Below are positions 32,209 to 40,506 of a stretch of 64,000 bases of DNA, piece by piece. The first letter of the stretch is position 1; every line of letters begins with the position of its first letter. The position numbers and the translations under genes were made by a program. The notes beneath the pieces were generated by a model that was not told the DNA's origin, did not search any database, and saw only the letters and a list, made by a program, of their open reading frames with translations. This stretch comes from Amycolatopsis balhimycina FH 1894 (GTDB taxonomy: Bacteria; Actinomycetota; Actinomycetes; Mycobacteriales; Pseudonocardiaceae): positions 3,458,649 through 3,522,648 of the forward strand of contig NZ_KB913037.1 of assembly GCF_000384295.1 (NCBI RefSeq), written 5' to 3'.

Positions 32209-33282
32209 ATGGGCGGCCGACGCACCCGGCTCATCCGGGCACGCAAGGCGGCCTACTACACGCAAGAGTCCTTGGCCTACGCCCTGAACGTCGACCCCAC
32301 CACCGTCGGGCACTGGGAGCGCGGCCGGTCCGAACCCCTGCCGTACAAGCGGCCGAAGCTAGCCAAGCTGCTCGGGGTCAGCCGGGAGCAGCTCGAAGCG
32401 CTGCTGGCCGAGGGCCAGGCCACCACGACCGAAGCGTCAAGTCCGGTGGCGCTGCCGTCGCCGGCTGGCGCGGTCGCACCTAGCCGCCAGCCCGACTACG
32501 ACTCCTGAGCCGACGACCTCGACCGGGCGGCTGTCTGTCTCGGACGGCAAGAGTTCACCTTGGCGAAACTGCTCCTCGACCGCTGGACCGGCCAGCTCGT
32601 GCCCGGTTGCGAGGGCCGTGCCCTCCACCTCTACGGCCGGTCACTGCGCCTGCGCGGTGACCTGCGCCAAGACCAAGGCGTGCTTACCGGGCCGCTGTCC
32701 GCGCGGCAGAGCTACCGCCAAGCCATGGCGGTCTTCGCCGAGCTGCAGTCAAACCGGCGGGTGGCTCAGCTCGAACTCCAGCTCGCCGTCCTCGACGAGA
32801 TGGGTGGCCAGCTCGAAGCCGCCGCCCGACGGTATGAGCGGCTGGCCGTTGACGACCGGCTTGACGCCCGCGACCGCACCCGTGCCTTGCTCTGGGTGGG
32901 GACGGCGCTGAGTAAGGCAGGCGAGGGGGCTGCCGCCATCACGTTCATCCGGCCTGCCATCCAGCAATTCGAAGCTCTCGAAGAACCGCAGGACTGGTCC
33001 GTGGCCTACCAGAAGTTGGCACTGGCGTATCGCGGTGACGGCGACTTGCGCCAGGCCACGGCCGCCCTTGACGTGGCACTCGACCATCGCCCCGGCGACG
33101 CTCCCATGCAGCGCGTTCGCCTCGATACCGCCCACGGCCACCTCCTGCTGTCCGACCCAGCCACCGCCGACAGTGGGTTGAAGCTGCTGGAGGGCACCGC
33201 CACCACCTCGACCGAGTACGGCATGATGCATCAACTACAGGCCATCACGGGTATTCGCCGGGCGTACGAGCAGCAGGCGTAA
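32209..33282 (+). pseudogene. XRE-TPR regulator interrupted by an in-frame TGA
   Basis: The first part (32209-32508, 99 aa) is an XRE helix-turn-helix: YYTQESLAYALNVDPTTVGH and WERGRSEPLP. After TGA at 32506-32508 the same frame continues without a break (ADDLDRAAVCLGRQEFTLAK) into a TPR-like helical domain of about 240 residues ending at 33282. Full-length relatives in Streptomyces, as I recall them, join these parts in one chain, so one base change probably split the gene. Alternatives are two separate proteins, the second starting at TTG 32560 with poor initiation signals, or a sequencing error. The YdcF gene follows closely. Confidence 0.6.
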
Positions 33283-33316
33283 GCCCGCCCGCCGAGCCCG
33301 AGGAGCACGACCCGTC

Positions 33317-33976
33317 GTGAAGCGGCAACTCACTGAGTCCGAGTGGCAAGACGCCCAAACCGTCTGGGACTTCCACCAGGTCCACCACGAGCTCGCGCCT
33401 GCTGCCGCCGCCATTGCCCTCGGCTGTAACGACATTGGCGTGGCCGACTACACCGCCGAGCTGTACCACCGTGGCCTGTTTCAGGTGGTCGTCTTCACCG
33501 GCGCCACCAGCCGCGACACCGCGCACCTCTTCCCGCGCGGCGAAGCCGTCCACTTCCGCGAACGGGCTCTGGAGCTGGGTGTCCCGGACACCGCCATCCT
33601 GGTCGAGCCCGAGGCCACCAACACCGGCGCCAACATCACGCTCGCCCGCGCAGTCCTTGCCGCGGCCGGGCTGACGCCGGACTCCGTGCTCCTCATCTCC
33701 ATGCCCTACATGGAACGTCGTGCCTTCGCCACCTGCCGCTGCCTCTGGCCGGAAGTCACCCCGATCTGCACCTCGGCGTCCCTGACGCTGGAGGAGTACG
33801 TCAAGACCATCGGGAACGCGGCCGAGGTCGTCGACATGATGATCGGCGATCTGCAGCGGGTCATGGTCTACCCGGAGCACGGCTTTGCCATCCCGCAGCC
33901 GGTGCCGCCAGCGGTTCAGGCTGCCTATGACCGCCTGATGGTCGCTGGCTTCGACAGTCGCTTGCTGCGATCATGA
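33317..33976 (+). CDS. YdcF/DUF218-family protein
   Basis: 219-residue soluble protein of the DUF218 (YdcF/ElyC-like) family. Motifs in order: IALGCNDIGVADYTAEL, VVFTGATSRDTAHLF, a conserved EPEATNTGANI, and SMPYMERRAF. There is no membrane anchor, so it is closer to cytoplasmic E. coli YdcF, which binds S-adenosylmethionine, than to ElyC/SanA. GTG 33317 with GAGGAG upstream. It sits between the split XRE-TPR regulator and the broken WbqC-like gene and was probably co-transcribed with them. Confidence 0.78.
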   Translation: MKRQLTESEWQDAQTVWDFHQVHHELAPAAAAIALGCNDIGVADYTAELYHRGLFQVVVFTGATSRDTAHLFPRGEAVHFRERALELGVPDTAILVEPEATNTGANITLARAVLAAAGLTPDSVLLISMPYMERRAFATCRCLWPEVTPICTSASLTLEEYVKTIGNAAEVVDMMIGDLQRVMVYPEHGFAIPQPVPPAVQAAYDRLMVAGFDSRLLRS

Positions 33977-33980
33977 CAGT

Positions 33981-34072
33981 GTTACTAATCCGACCAAAAG
34001 CAGGCCGACGCCACGCGGCACGTAACCGTTGCTACGAAGCAATTCGGCCGTGACTGTGGTCGGATTAGTAAC
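33981..34072. repeat. 16-bp perfect terminal inverted repeats around a 60-bp centre
   Basis: GTTACTAATCCGACCA at 33981-33996 is exactly complementary to 34057-34072. Outside each arm is a related 12-base word, GATCATGACAGT (33969-33980) and GATCGGCACAGT (34073-34084), nine of twelve identical. The centre holds a small hairpin TTGCT-acga-AGCAA. It fills the spacer before the WbqC-like start codon. Either a miniature mobile element with degenerate target duplication or a paired regulator-binding site. Confidence 0.6.
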
Positions 34073-34084
34073 GATCGGCACAGT

Positions 34085-34779
34085 ATGACTGCTGGCCGCG
34101 TCTGCGCCATTCATCAGCCCAACTTGTTCCCCCGCCTGTCGACGCTGGCCAAGCTCTCGGCCGCCGACGTCTGGGTGGTGCTTGACGATGTGCAGTTCAA
34201 CTCCCGCGACTACCAGCACCGCATGCGGCTGGCGCCACCCAGCCAGCCGACAGCCGCCGTCTGGCTGACGCTCCCGGTCCACCGGCCGCGGGGTCGTGCC
34301 TCCCTTATCCGCGAGATGACGCTCGCCGAGCCTGGCTCCAGTGCCCGCCGGCTGCGGCATCTGGCCCAACAGCTCTTTGGCCGCAGTCCCCACTGGTCCG
34401 AGGCCGCAGACCTGCTGGAGGTAGTTGCGCCTCTCGCCCAGCCCGGTTCCCAACTGGTCGACGTGACCGAGGCCTCCACCACGGCGATGCTCCGCGCTCT
34501 GGATGGTCGGGACAGATCGTGCGTAGCAGCACGTTCGCCGTGCGACCCGGCCGCTCCGAACGGCTGGCCGACCTGGCAGTGACCGTCGGTGCTACCACCT
34601 ATCTCTGTGGTACGGGCGGCGCGAAGTACCTGGACGAGAAGCCCTTCGCCGAACTGGGAGTGGCGGTGCAGTACGTCCCGGCAGTCGGCGAGCCGAGGCC
34701 GGAATGGAACCGGCTGTCCGCACTTGGCGCCATTGCGACAGAGGGACGCGCTGGTGTCCGTCTGCTCGTAGCCGGTTGA
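34085..34779 (+). pseudogene. WbqC-like family gene, frameshifted
   Basis: The first frame opens AGRVCAIHQPNLFPRLSTLA and includes WVVLDDVQFNSRDYQHR, the diagnostic WbqC-family blocks (the family is found in O-antigen and capsule loci). Near base 34500 homology shifts to the +1 frame, where GWSGQIVRSSTF and TTYLCGTGGAKYLD continue the family pattern to TGA at 34777-34779. A single missing base explains this. The last family block appears shortened. Product probably nonfunctional unless the shift is a sequencing error. Confidence 0.65.
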
Positions 34780-35051
34780 CGACACTCAGCTCAAAAGCAG
34801 CAGCCCACAACTTCAGAATATCCTTGAAACAAGACTTCAAGATAGTGCGACAAGTAAATCTTCGGTCCTCAAGCTCGATTGCCACGCAGTAAGTATGCCT
34901 AGATCAATCAACCTGTAGCAGATTGCATGTTGCCCCAGGCTGCCTGGCTCGGCGATCGTCCGCCCTTGCTCGTGGACTACCAAGACGACGCTGTGGCGGA
35001 GACCGTACTCCTGCCGGTTAGGCTCACGTTCCTCCCCGTTCCTGCCGATGC
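34780..35051. other. AT-richer gene-free right edge of the island
   Basis: No gene found. The stretch 34790-34920 is plainly lower in G+C than anything else nearby and contains the inverted repeat CTTGAA-acaagac-TTCAAG (34823-34841). The next 130 bases return to normal composition. Reads as remnant or junction sequence. Confidence 0.5.
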
Positions 35052-35089
35052 TTGCGCCTGACACGGTGTCAGGGGCTAAACCGGAAGCC
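35052..35089 (+). promoter_or_regulatory. MerR-type promoter with 19-bp spacer and central dyad
   Basis: TTGCGC (35052-35057), a 19-base spacer, then TAAACC (35077-35082). The perfect dyad CCTGACAC-G-GTGTCAGG (35057-35073) fills the spacer. An overlong spacer with a dyad between -35 and -10 is the hallmark of MerR-activated promoters. ATG follows seven bases after the -10. A merR gene is the second gene of the operon, so autoregulation is expected. Confidence 0.75.
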
Positions 35090-36469
35090 ATGACTCCCTT
35101 CCTGACAGCGACCGAAGCCGCCGCCGAGGTCCGCGGGGGCGAACTCACCTCCCGTGCGCTGACCGAACGGCTGCTGGCCCGGATCGACCAGGTCGGCCCC
35201 GTGGTGAACGCGGTGGTCGAGCTGCGCCGTGAGGAAGCCCTCCGCGCGGCGGCCGAGGCGGACGCGGCGCTCGCGCGGGGGGATCACGCCGGTCCGCTGC
35301 ACGGCGTGCCGATGACGGTCAAGGAGAGCTTCAACGTCGCCGGGATGCCCACCACCTGGGGAAATCCGGACTTCGCCCGCTATGTCGCCGACTGGGACGC
35401 CACGGTCGTCGCGCGGTTGCGGGCGGCCGGGGCGATCGTCGTGGGCAAGTCCAACGTGCACCGGATGCTCGAGGACTTCGGGCAGACGGTGAGCGGGATC
35501 CACGGGCGGACGCGCAACCCGTGGAACCCTGCGCGCACGCCCGGCGGGTCGAGCGGTGGCGGCGCGGCGGCGCTGGCCGCGGGCTTGACCTACCTGGAAT
35601 ACGGCTCGGACCTGGTCGGCTCGATCCGGATCCCGGCCGGCTTCTGCGGTGTCTACGGCCTCAAGCCGACCGCCGGGCTGGTTCCGCAGCGGGGGTTCCA
35701 GCCGCCGGGCCCGCCGGCTCTGCCCAGCGAAATGACCTATCTGTCCGCGGTCGGGCCGCTGGCGCGCTCGGCGGGTGACCTGCGGACGGCGTTGCGGGTC
35801 ACCGCCGGTCCCGAAGGCGAGGCGGCCAAGGCGTACCGCTGGGAACTGCCGCCGCCGCGCCACACCCGGCTCGACGGCTTCCGTGCCGGTTTCGTCCTTG
35901 ACCACCCCGGGGCCCCGGTGACCGGGGAGGTCGGCGCAGTCCTGTCCGACGCCGTGGACGCGCTCGGCCGGGCCGGGGTCAAGCTCGTCGAGGGCTGGCC
36001 CGACGGCGTCGACCCGGTCCGGGCGGCCGAGACCTTCGGCTTCCACGTCGGCCTGTTCTTCGCCCACCAGCAGCCCGATGCCGATTTCGCGCCGCTGACG
36101 GAAGTCGTCGCGCGGGAACGGGAGCGGATGGCCGCGCGGGCCGCCTGGGCCCGGTACTTCGAGGACGTCGACGTCTTCCTCTGCCCGGTCGGCTTCACCA
36201 CGGCGTTCCCCCACGACGACCGGCCGTTCGCGGACCGGATGATCGCGACCGCCGAGGGGGAACGCCGGTACGACGACCAGGTTTTCTGGATCACGCACGC
36301 GTCCCTGCCCGGCCTGCCCGCGGTGGCGGCGCCGGCGGGGCTGTCGCGCGGCGGGCTGCCCGTCGGCCTGCAGGTGCTCGGCCCGCGTTTCGAAGACGAC
36401 ACCGCCCTCACCTTCGCCGAGCTCGCGGCCGAGGTGGCCGGCGGCTTCACGCCGCCGCCGGGAGACTGA
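35090..36469 (+). CDS. amidase (amidase signature family)
   Basis: 459-residue amide hydrolase using a Ser-cisSer-Lys triad. Lysine is in MTVKESFNV; the glycine/serine-rich signature is RTPGGSSGGGAAALAAG; the nucleophile region is YGSDLVGSIRIPAGFCGVYG. The variant DLVGS in place of the common DTGGS/DIGGS occurs in some soil amidases. Substrate (aliphatic or aryl amide) is open. First gene of a two-gene operon with merR, behind a MerR-type promoter, so expression probably responds to a small molecule, perhaps its substrate. Confidence 0.87.
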   Translation: MTPFLTATEAAAEVRGGELTSRALTERLLARIDQVGPVVNAVVELRREEALRAAAEADAALARGDHAGPLHGVPMTVKESFNVAGMPTTWGNPDFARYVADWDATVVARLRAAGAIVVGKSNVHRMLEDFGQTVSGIHGRTRNPWNPARTPGGSSGGGAAALAAGLTYLEYGSDLVGSIRIPAGFCGVYGLKPTAGLVPQRGFQPPGPPALPSEMTYLSAVGPLARSAGDLRTALRVTAGPEGEAAKAYRWELPPPRHTRLDGFRAGFVLDHPGAPVTGEVGAVLSDAVDALGRAGVKLVEGWPDGVDPVRAAETFGFHVGLFFAHQQPDADFAPLTEVVARERERMAARAAWARYFEDVDVFLCPVGFTTAFPHDDRPFADRMIATAEGERRYDDQVFWITHASLPGLPAVAAPAGLSRGGLPVGLQVLGPRFEDDTALTFAELAAEVAGGFTPPPGD

Positions 36470-36473
36470 AGCG

Positions 36474-37283
36474 GTGTTCACCATCGGCGAGTTCGCCCGG
36501 CACGGCCGGGTCTCGGTCCGCATGCTGCGGCACTACGACGCGATCGGGTTGCTGCGGCCCGTGTCCGTCGACCCGGCCACCGGCCACCGCGGTTACGAAG
36601 CCGCGCAACTGGCCCGGCTCAACCGGATCGTCGCGCTGAAGGACCTCGGCTTCACCCTCGAACAGGTCCGGGCGATGCTGGCCGAAGACGTCGGCGTGGC
36701 GCAGGTCCGCGCGATGCTGACGCTGCGCCGGGCCGAACTGGAGCAGGCGGTGGCCGCGGGCCTGGAGCGGCTGACGCAGGTCGAGGCGCGGCTGCGGACC
36801 CTGGAGGACGAGGGCCTGCCCATCCCCGGCATCGTCGTCAAGCGGCTTCCGGCGACGCGGCTGGCCGAGCTCACCGGCACCGCGGCGAGCTTCCGGCCCC
36901 AGGACATCGGCCCGGTCGTGCGCCCGCTGTGCGCCGAACTCGGCGAGCGCCTGCGCGGCGCGCCCGCGATCACCCCCGCCGGCCGCCTGACCTGCTTCTA
37001 CGAACAGCTCGGCGAGAACGAGGTCGTCGTCCACGCGGCGATCCCCGCGTCGGTGACCGACGGCGAGCGCAACGGGCTGGAGATCGTCGACCTGCCCGAG
37101 ACCGAAGCGGCCACCCTGGTGCACCGCGGCGCGATCGACCTCGTGCTGCCGAGCTGGCAGGCGCTGGTCCGCTGGCTGGAGGCCACCGGCCGCCGCTCGG
37201 GCGGCCCCCAGCGAGAGCTCTACCTCGAGTGCCCGGAGGACCCGGCGAGGTGGATCACCGAGCTCCAGGAACCCCTTCGGTGA
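36474..37283 (+). CDS. MerR family regulator with effector-binding domain
   Basis: 269-residue regulator. N-terminal MerR domain: FTIGEFARHGRVSVRMLRHY and DAIGLLRPVSVDPATGHRGY, then LGFTLEQVRAML and a coiled-coil dimerisation helix to about residue 115. The C-terminal 150 residues resemble the GyrI/AraC-effector-binding fold seen in BmrR-like drug sensors. GTG starts four bases after the amidase stop, with GGGAG inside the amidase end. Expected to bind the dyad at 35057 and activate its own operon. Confidence 0.87.
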   Translation: MFTIGEFARHGRVSVRMLRHYDAIGLLRPVSVDPATGHRGYEAAQLARLNRIVALKDLGFTLEQVRAMLAEDVGVAQVRAMLTLRRAELEQAVAAGLERLTQVEARLRTLEDEGLPIPGIVVKRLPATRLAELTGTAASFRPQDIGPVVRPLCAELGERLRGAPAITPAGRLTCFYEQLGENEVVVHAAIPASVTDGERNGLEIVDLPETEAATLVHRGAIDLVLPSWQALVRWLEATGRRSGGPQRELYLECPEDPARWITELQEPLR

Positions 37284-37379
37284 GGCTCGGCGCGATCCGC
37301 TCCCGGGCATGCGGCAGGTCCGCGTGGTCCATCGGACCGGCCGTGGGCACCAGGGCACTCGGCTCCCGCACGTCCTCTC

Positions 37380-38321
37380 CTATTCGACCGTGATGTGCGG
37401 GGCCAGCGCCCGCAGGAAGTCGGGCGCGTCGAAGATCTCCCCCGCCGACGCGACGCCCTTCACGCGGGTCCGCCCGGTCAGGATCCGCTCCACCGCCTCC
37501 ACCGCGAGCGGCGCGGTGACCGCGTAGATGTCCTCGCCTCGGGCGGTGAGCCGGCGTTCCTCGCCGCCCGAACGCACCACGACGTCGACCACGAACGTCT
37601 CGGCCGCGTCGCGCCGGCCGGCCGCGGCCAGGCCGTTCGCCGCGTCGACCGTCATGTAGGTGGTCACGTCCGGCACGCGCAGGTGACGCGGGATGGTGAC
37701 GATGTCGGCCATCGAGAATTCGCCGAAGACGGGCCGGGTACCCAGCGGGCCGGGAAACGCCCACTCCCGCGTCGGCAGGGCGTCGTCGCGGTACTCCAGC
37801 CGGCCGCCCGCGTACCGGATGCGCTTGCTGCCGCGGCGGTCCCGGGACACCTGGCCCGCGGCGAGGGTCCCCGCCGTCGGGTTCCAGCCGCTGAGGCCGT
37901 ACGCGACGTGCACCTCGTCGGCCGTCGGCCAGTCGCCCATCGCCGCCGTCGCCAGCAGGTCGCCCAGGCCGCCGAAGAACGCCATCGCGGGCACCACCAC
38001 GGGACCGGTGGCCAGCTCGAAGGTGTCGAGGTTGGCTTCGATCTCGGCGGCGACGTCCACGTACGGGACGCCGGCGCGGGCGGCCGCCTCGGCCACCGGG
38101 AGGGCGGTCACCGCGAACGGGCCCGCGGAGTTGATCACGGCCGCCACCCCGTCGAAGGCCCGGTCGAGGGCCTCCGGGTCGTCGACCGACGCCGGCCGGC
38201 CGCCTGGCAGCTTCGCGGCGTCTCGGCCGGAAAGGATGGGGGTGAAACCGCGTTCGCGCAGCTCAGCCACCACGAAGCGGCCGGTGTGTCCGTAAGCGCC
38301 GTAAACCAGTACCGAAGTCAT
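37380..38321 (-). CDS. saccharopine dehydrogenase-like NAD(P)-binding protein
   Basis: 313-residue oxidoreductase-like protein. The N-terminal Rossmann loop is VLVYGAYGHTGRFVVAEL; NSAGPF and a VPYVDVAAE block match the trans-acting enoyl-reductase/saccharopine-reductase-like group. It lacks the lysine-pathway context, so true saccharopine chemistry is unlikely. The gene is divergent from a GlxA-type regulator 70 bases away, which is the likely controller. Confidence 0.75.
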   Translation of the reverse strand: MTSVLVYGAYGHTGRFVVAELRERGFTPILSGRDAAKLPGGRPASVDDPEALDRAFDGVAAVINSAGPFAVTALPVAEAAARAGVPYVDVAAEIEANLDTFELATGPVVVPAMAFFGGLGDLLATAAMGDWPTADEVHVAYGLSGWNPTAGTLAAGQVSRDRRGSKRIRYAGGRLEYRDDALPTREWAFPGPLGTRPVFGEFSMADIVTIPRHLRVPDVTTYMTVDAANGLAAAGRRDAAETFVVDVVVRSGGEERRLTARGEDIYAVTAPLAVEAVERILTGRTRVKGVASAGEIFDAPDFLRALAPHITVE

Positions 38322-38378
38322 GAGGCCATCCTGGCGGCCGCCGCTCGCCGGCGACAGTGTCCGGAACGACGTGGTGCG

Positions 38379-38391
38379 TACACTTTCGGAC
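38379..38391 (+). promoter_or_regulatory. leaderless -10 of the GlxA-type regulator
   Basis: TACACT (38379-38384) stands seven bases before ATG 38392; no ribosome site is present. Confidence 0.55.
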
Positions 38392-39312
38392 ATGCACGCT
38401 GTCGCGCTGGCCGCCACCGACGGGATGCTCGCCTTCGAGCTGACGATCGCCACCGAAGTGTTCGGCGATCACCCCCGGTACGACTTCGCGGTCTGCGGCA
38501 GCCACGCCGTGCGCGTCGGCCGGTTCCTGCTGGAGCCCGACCACGGGCTCGACCGGCTGGCGCGCGCCGGCACGGTGATCGTGCCGGGGTGGGCCGACGT
38601 CGACGCCGACCCGCCCGCCGACCTGGTCGACGCGGTGCGCGCGGCCCACTCGCGCGGCGCACGCGTGGCCTCGCTCTGCACCGGCGCGTTCGTCCTGGCC
38701 GCCGCGGGCCTGCTCGACGGCCGGCGCGCGACCACCCACTGGGCGCACACCGGCGTCCTGGCCGCGCGGTACCCGCGGGTGACGGTGGACCCGGACGTGC
38801 TCTACGTCGACAACGGCAGCGTGCTGACCTCCGCCGGCAAGGCCGCCGCGATGGACCTTTGCCTGCACCTGGTCCGCGCCGACCACGGCCCGGCGGCCGC
38901 CAACGACGTCGCCCGCCGCCTGGTCGTGCCGCCGCACCGGGCCGGCGGCCAGGCCCAGTTCGTCACCGCCCCGGTGCCCACGCGCGACGACCACCCGCTG
39001 GCTTCGCTGCTCCCGTGGATCACGGCCCGGCTCGACCGGCCGCTCACGGTGGACGATCTGGCCCGGCAGGCGAACATGAGCTCCCGTCACCTGGGCCGCC
39101 GCTTCCGCTCGGCGACCGGCACGACCCCGCTGCGGTGGCTGCTGACCCAGCGGATCCGCCGTGCCCAGGAACTGCTGGAGAACACCGACTCCGGCATCGA
39201 CGCGATCGCGGACGCGGTCGGCATGGGCACCGCCACGACGTTGCGGCGGCACTTCAACCGCACGGTCGGCGTGCCACCGGACACCTACCGCCGCACGTTC
39301 CGCAGTCAGTAG
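38392..39312 (+). CDS. GlxA-type AraC regulator with DJ-1/PfpI domain
   Basis: 306-residue transcription factor. Residues 1-170 form a DJ-1/PfpI-like domain with the nucleophile-elbow position in ASLCTGAFVLAAAGLLDGRR. The C-terminal AraC domain has two helix-turn-helices: LTVDDLARQANMSSRHLGRR and GIDAIADAVGMGTATTLRRH. Such proteins sense amino-acid or aldehyde-related metabolites. Divergent from the saccharopine dehydrogenase-like gene; overlaps the 3' end of the convergent aldo/keto reductase by seven bases. Confidence 0.87.
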   Translation: MHAVALAATDGMLAFELTIATEVFGDHPRYDFAVCGSHAVRVGRFLLEPDHGLDRLARAGTVIVPGWADVDADPPADLVDAVRAAHSRGARVASLCTGAFVLAAAGLLDGRRATTHWAHTGVLAARYPRVTVDPDVLYVDNGSVLTSAGKAAAMDLCLHLVRADHGPAAANDVARRLVVPPHRAGGQAQFVTAPVPTRDDHPLASLLPWITARLDRPLTVDDLARQANMSSRHLGRRFRSATGTTPLRWLLTQRIRRAQELLENTDSGIDAIADAVGMGTATTLRRHFNRTVGVPPDTYRRTFRSQ

Positions 39313-40388
39313 CGGACGTCGCTCCCGGCCAACGGCGGGTACACAGTGGACGATTCGCCGTCGACCGTCGTGCCCGCGAACTGCAGCATCGCCCGCTGGG
39401 CGCCGTGCATCGGAGCCGGGTAGTCCAGTTCCGGCGCGGAAACCTCGTCCAGCCGGGCCAGCTGCGCGGGAGTGAGCGTCGCGTCCAGCCCGGCGAGGTT
39501 GCCGGTCAGGTGCTCCAGCCGCCGCGCGCCGACGATCGGGACGACGGTTCCGCGGCGCGCGAGCAGCCAGGCCAGCGACACCGCGGCGGACGTCGTCCCG
39601 AGTTCCCCGGCGATCTCGGCCACGACGTCGATGACGGCGAACTCCGCGTCGGACGGACCACCGACGAAAGCGGCACGGGCCGAATCGGCGACGTCCGTGC
39701 CGCGCCGGTACTTGCCGGACAGGAAACCGTTCTTCAGCGGGCTCCACGGCACCAGCGCGAGCCCCTGGTCGGACGCGAACGGCGCGAGCTCCCCCTCGAC
39801 CGTCCGCGCCAGCAGCGAGTACTCGACCTGCAGCGCGACCAACGGCGTCCAGCCCCGCAGCGACGCCGTCGTCTGGGCCTGCGCGGTGACCCACGCGGGA
39901 GTGTTCGAGAAGCCGATGTAGCGGATCTTGCCGGCGCGCACGAGGTCGTCGAGGGCCCGCAGGGTCTCCTCGATCGGCGTGTTGCGGTCCCAGTTGTGCA
40001 GCCAGTAGAGGTCGAGGTGACCGGTTCGCAGCCGCCGGAGCGTCTCGTCGAGCTGGGCGATGATCGACGCCCGGCCGGCGCCGCCGCCGTTGGGGTCACC
40101 GGGGAACATGTTGCCGAAGAACTTCGACGCCAGCACGACGTGCTCGCGACGGCCGGGATGCGCGGCGAAGAAGTCGCCGAGGATCTTTTCCGAGTGTCCG
40201 TTGGTGTAAAAGTTCGCCGTGTCGACGAAGTTTCCGCCGAGGTCGAGATAGGTCGCGAGGATCTTCTCGGACTCTTCGACGCCGCAGCCGGCGCCACCGG
40301 GGTCCTCGCCGAAGGTCATCGCGCCGAGCGCGAACGGGCTGACACGAAGGCCGGACCGGCCGAGGGTGACGTAGTGGTCGAGTGGCAC
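39306..40388 (-). CDS. aldo/keto reductase
   Basis: 360-residue NADPH-dependent (beta/alpha)8 oxidoreductase. The catalytic tetrad is visible: Asp and Tyr in FVDTANFYTNG, Lys in VVLASKFFG, His in DLYWLHNWD. The cofactor-phosphate region is VPIVGARRLEHL. Substrate unknown. GTG 40388 follows AAGGAGCG. The divergent AraC gene 118 bases away probably regulates it. Confidence 0.87.
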   Translation of the reverse strand: MPLDHYVTLGRSGLRVSPFALGAMTFGEDPGGAGCGVEESEKILATYLDLGGNFVDTANFYTNGHSEKILGDFFAAHPGRREHVVLASKFFGNMFPGDPNGGGAGRASIIAQLDETLRRLRTGHLDLYWLHNWDRNTPIEETLRALDDLVRAGKIRYIGFSNTPAWVTAQAQTTASLRGWTPLVALQVEYSLLARTVEGELAPFASDQGLALVPWSPLKNGFLSGKYRRGTDVADSARAAFVGGPSDAEFAVIDVVAEIAGELGTTSAAVSLAWLLARRGTVVPIVGARRLEHLTGNLAGLDATLTPAQLARLDEVSAPELDYPAPMHGAQRAMLQFAGTTVDGESSTVYPPLAGSDVRY

Positions 40389-40471
40389 GAAACGCTCCTT
40401 GGGTGTCGGATCGGGCCACCTCAGGAAACCGTGAAGACGTTGCCGGACGGTAGATCGATCGGCGCGACCTC

Positions 40472-40506
40472 TTGCACGATCCGCTCAGCACGCCTTACCT
40501 GGACTG
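40472..40506 (+). promoter_or_regulatory. leaderless promoter of the AraC gene
   Basis: TTGCAC (40472-40477), 17-base spacer, TTACCT (40495-40500), six bases, GTG 40507. Confidence 0.5.

Larger units (their letters stand above)
31069..35051. other. putative small genomic island adjoining the tRNA
   Basis: Content differs from the flanks: a two-gene DNA-binding/resolvase-like pair, an interrupted XRE-TPR regulator, a YdcF gene, a frameshifted WbqC-like gene, a 16-bp inverted repeat and an AT-richer right edge. No intact integrase and no copy of the tRNA 3' end at the right border were found, so if it was inserted at the tRNA it has lost its mobility genes. Confidence 0.45.

Noticed and set aside
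34900..35060. Duplicate of the tRNA 3' end (attachment site) at the right border of the island
   Set aside because: No match to GAGTTCGAGTCTCTCCGG was found, so a tRNA-targeted integration event is not shown.
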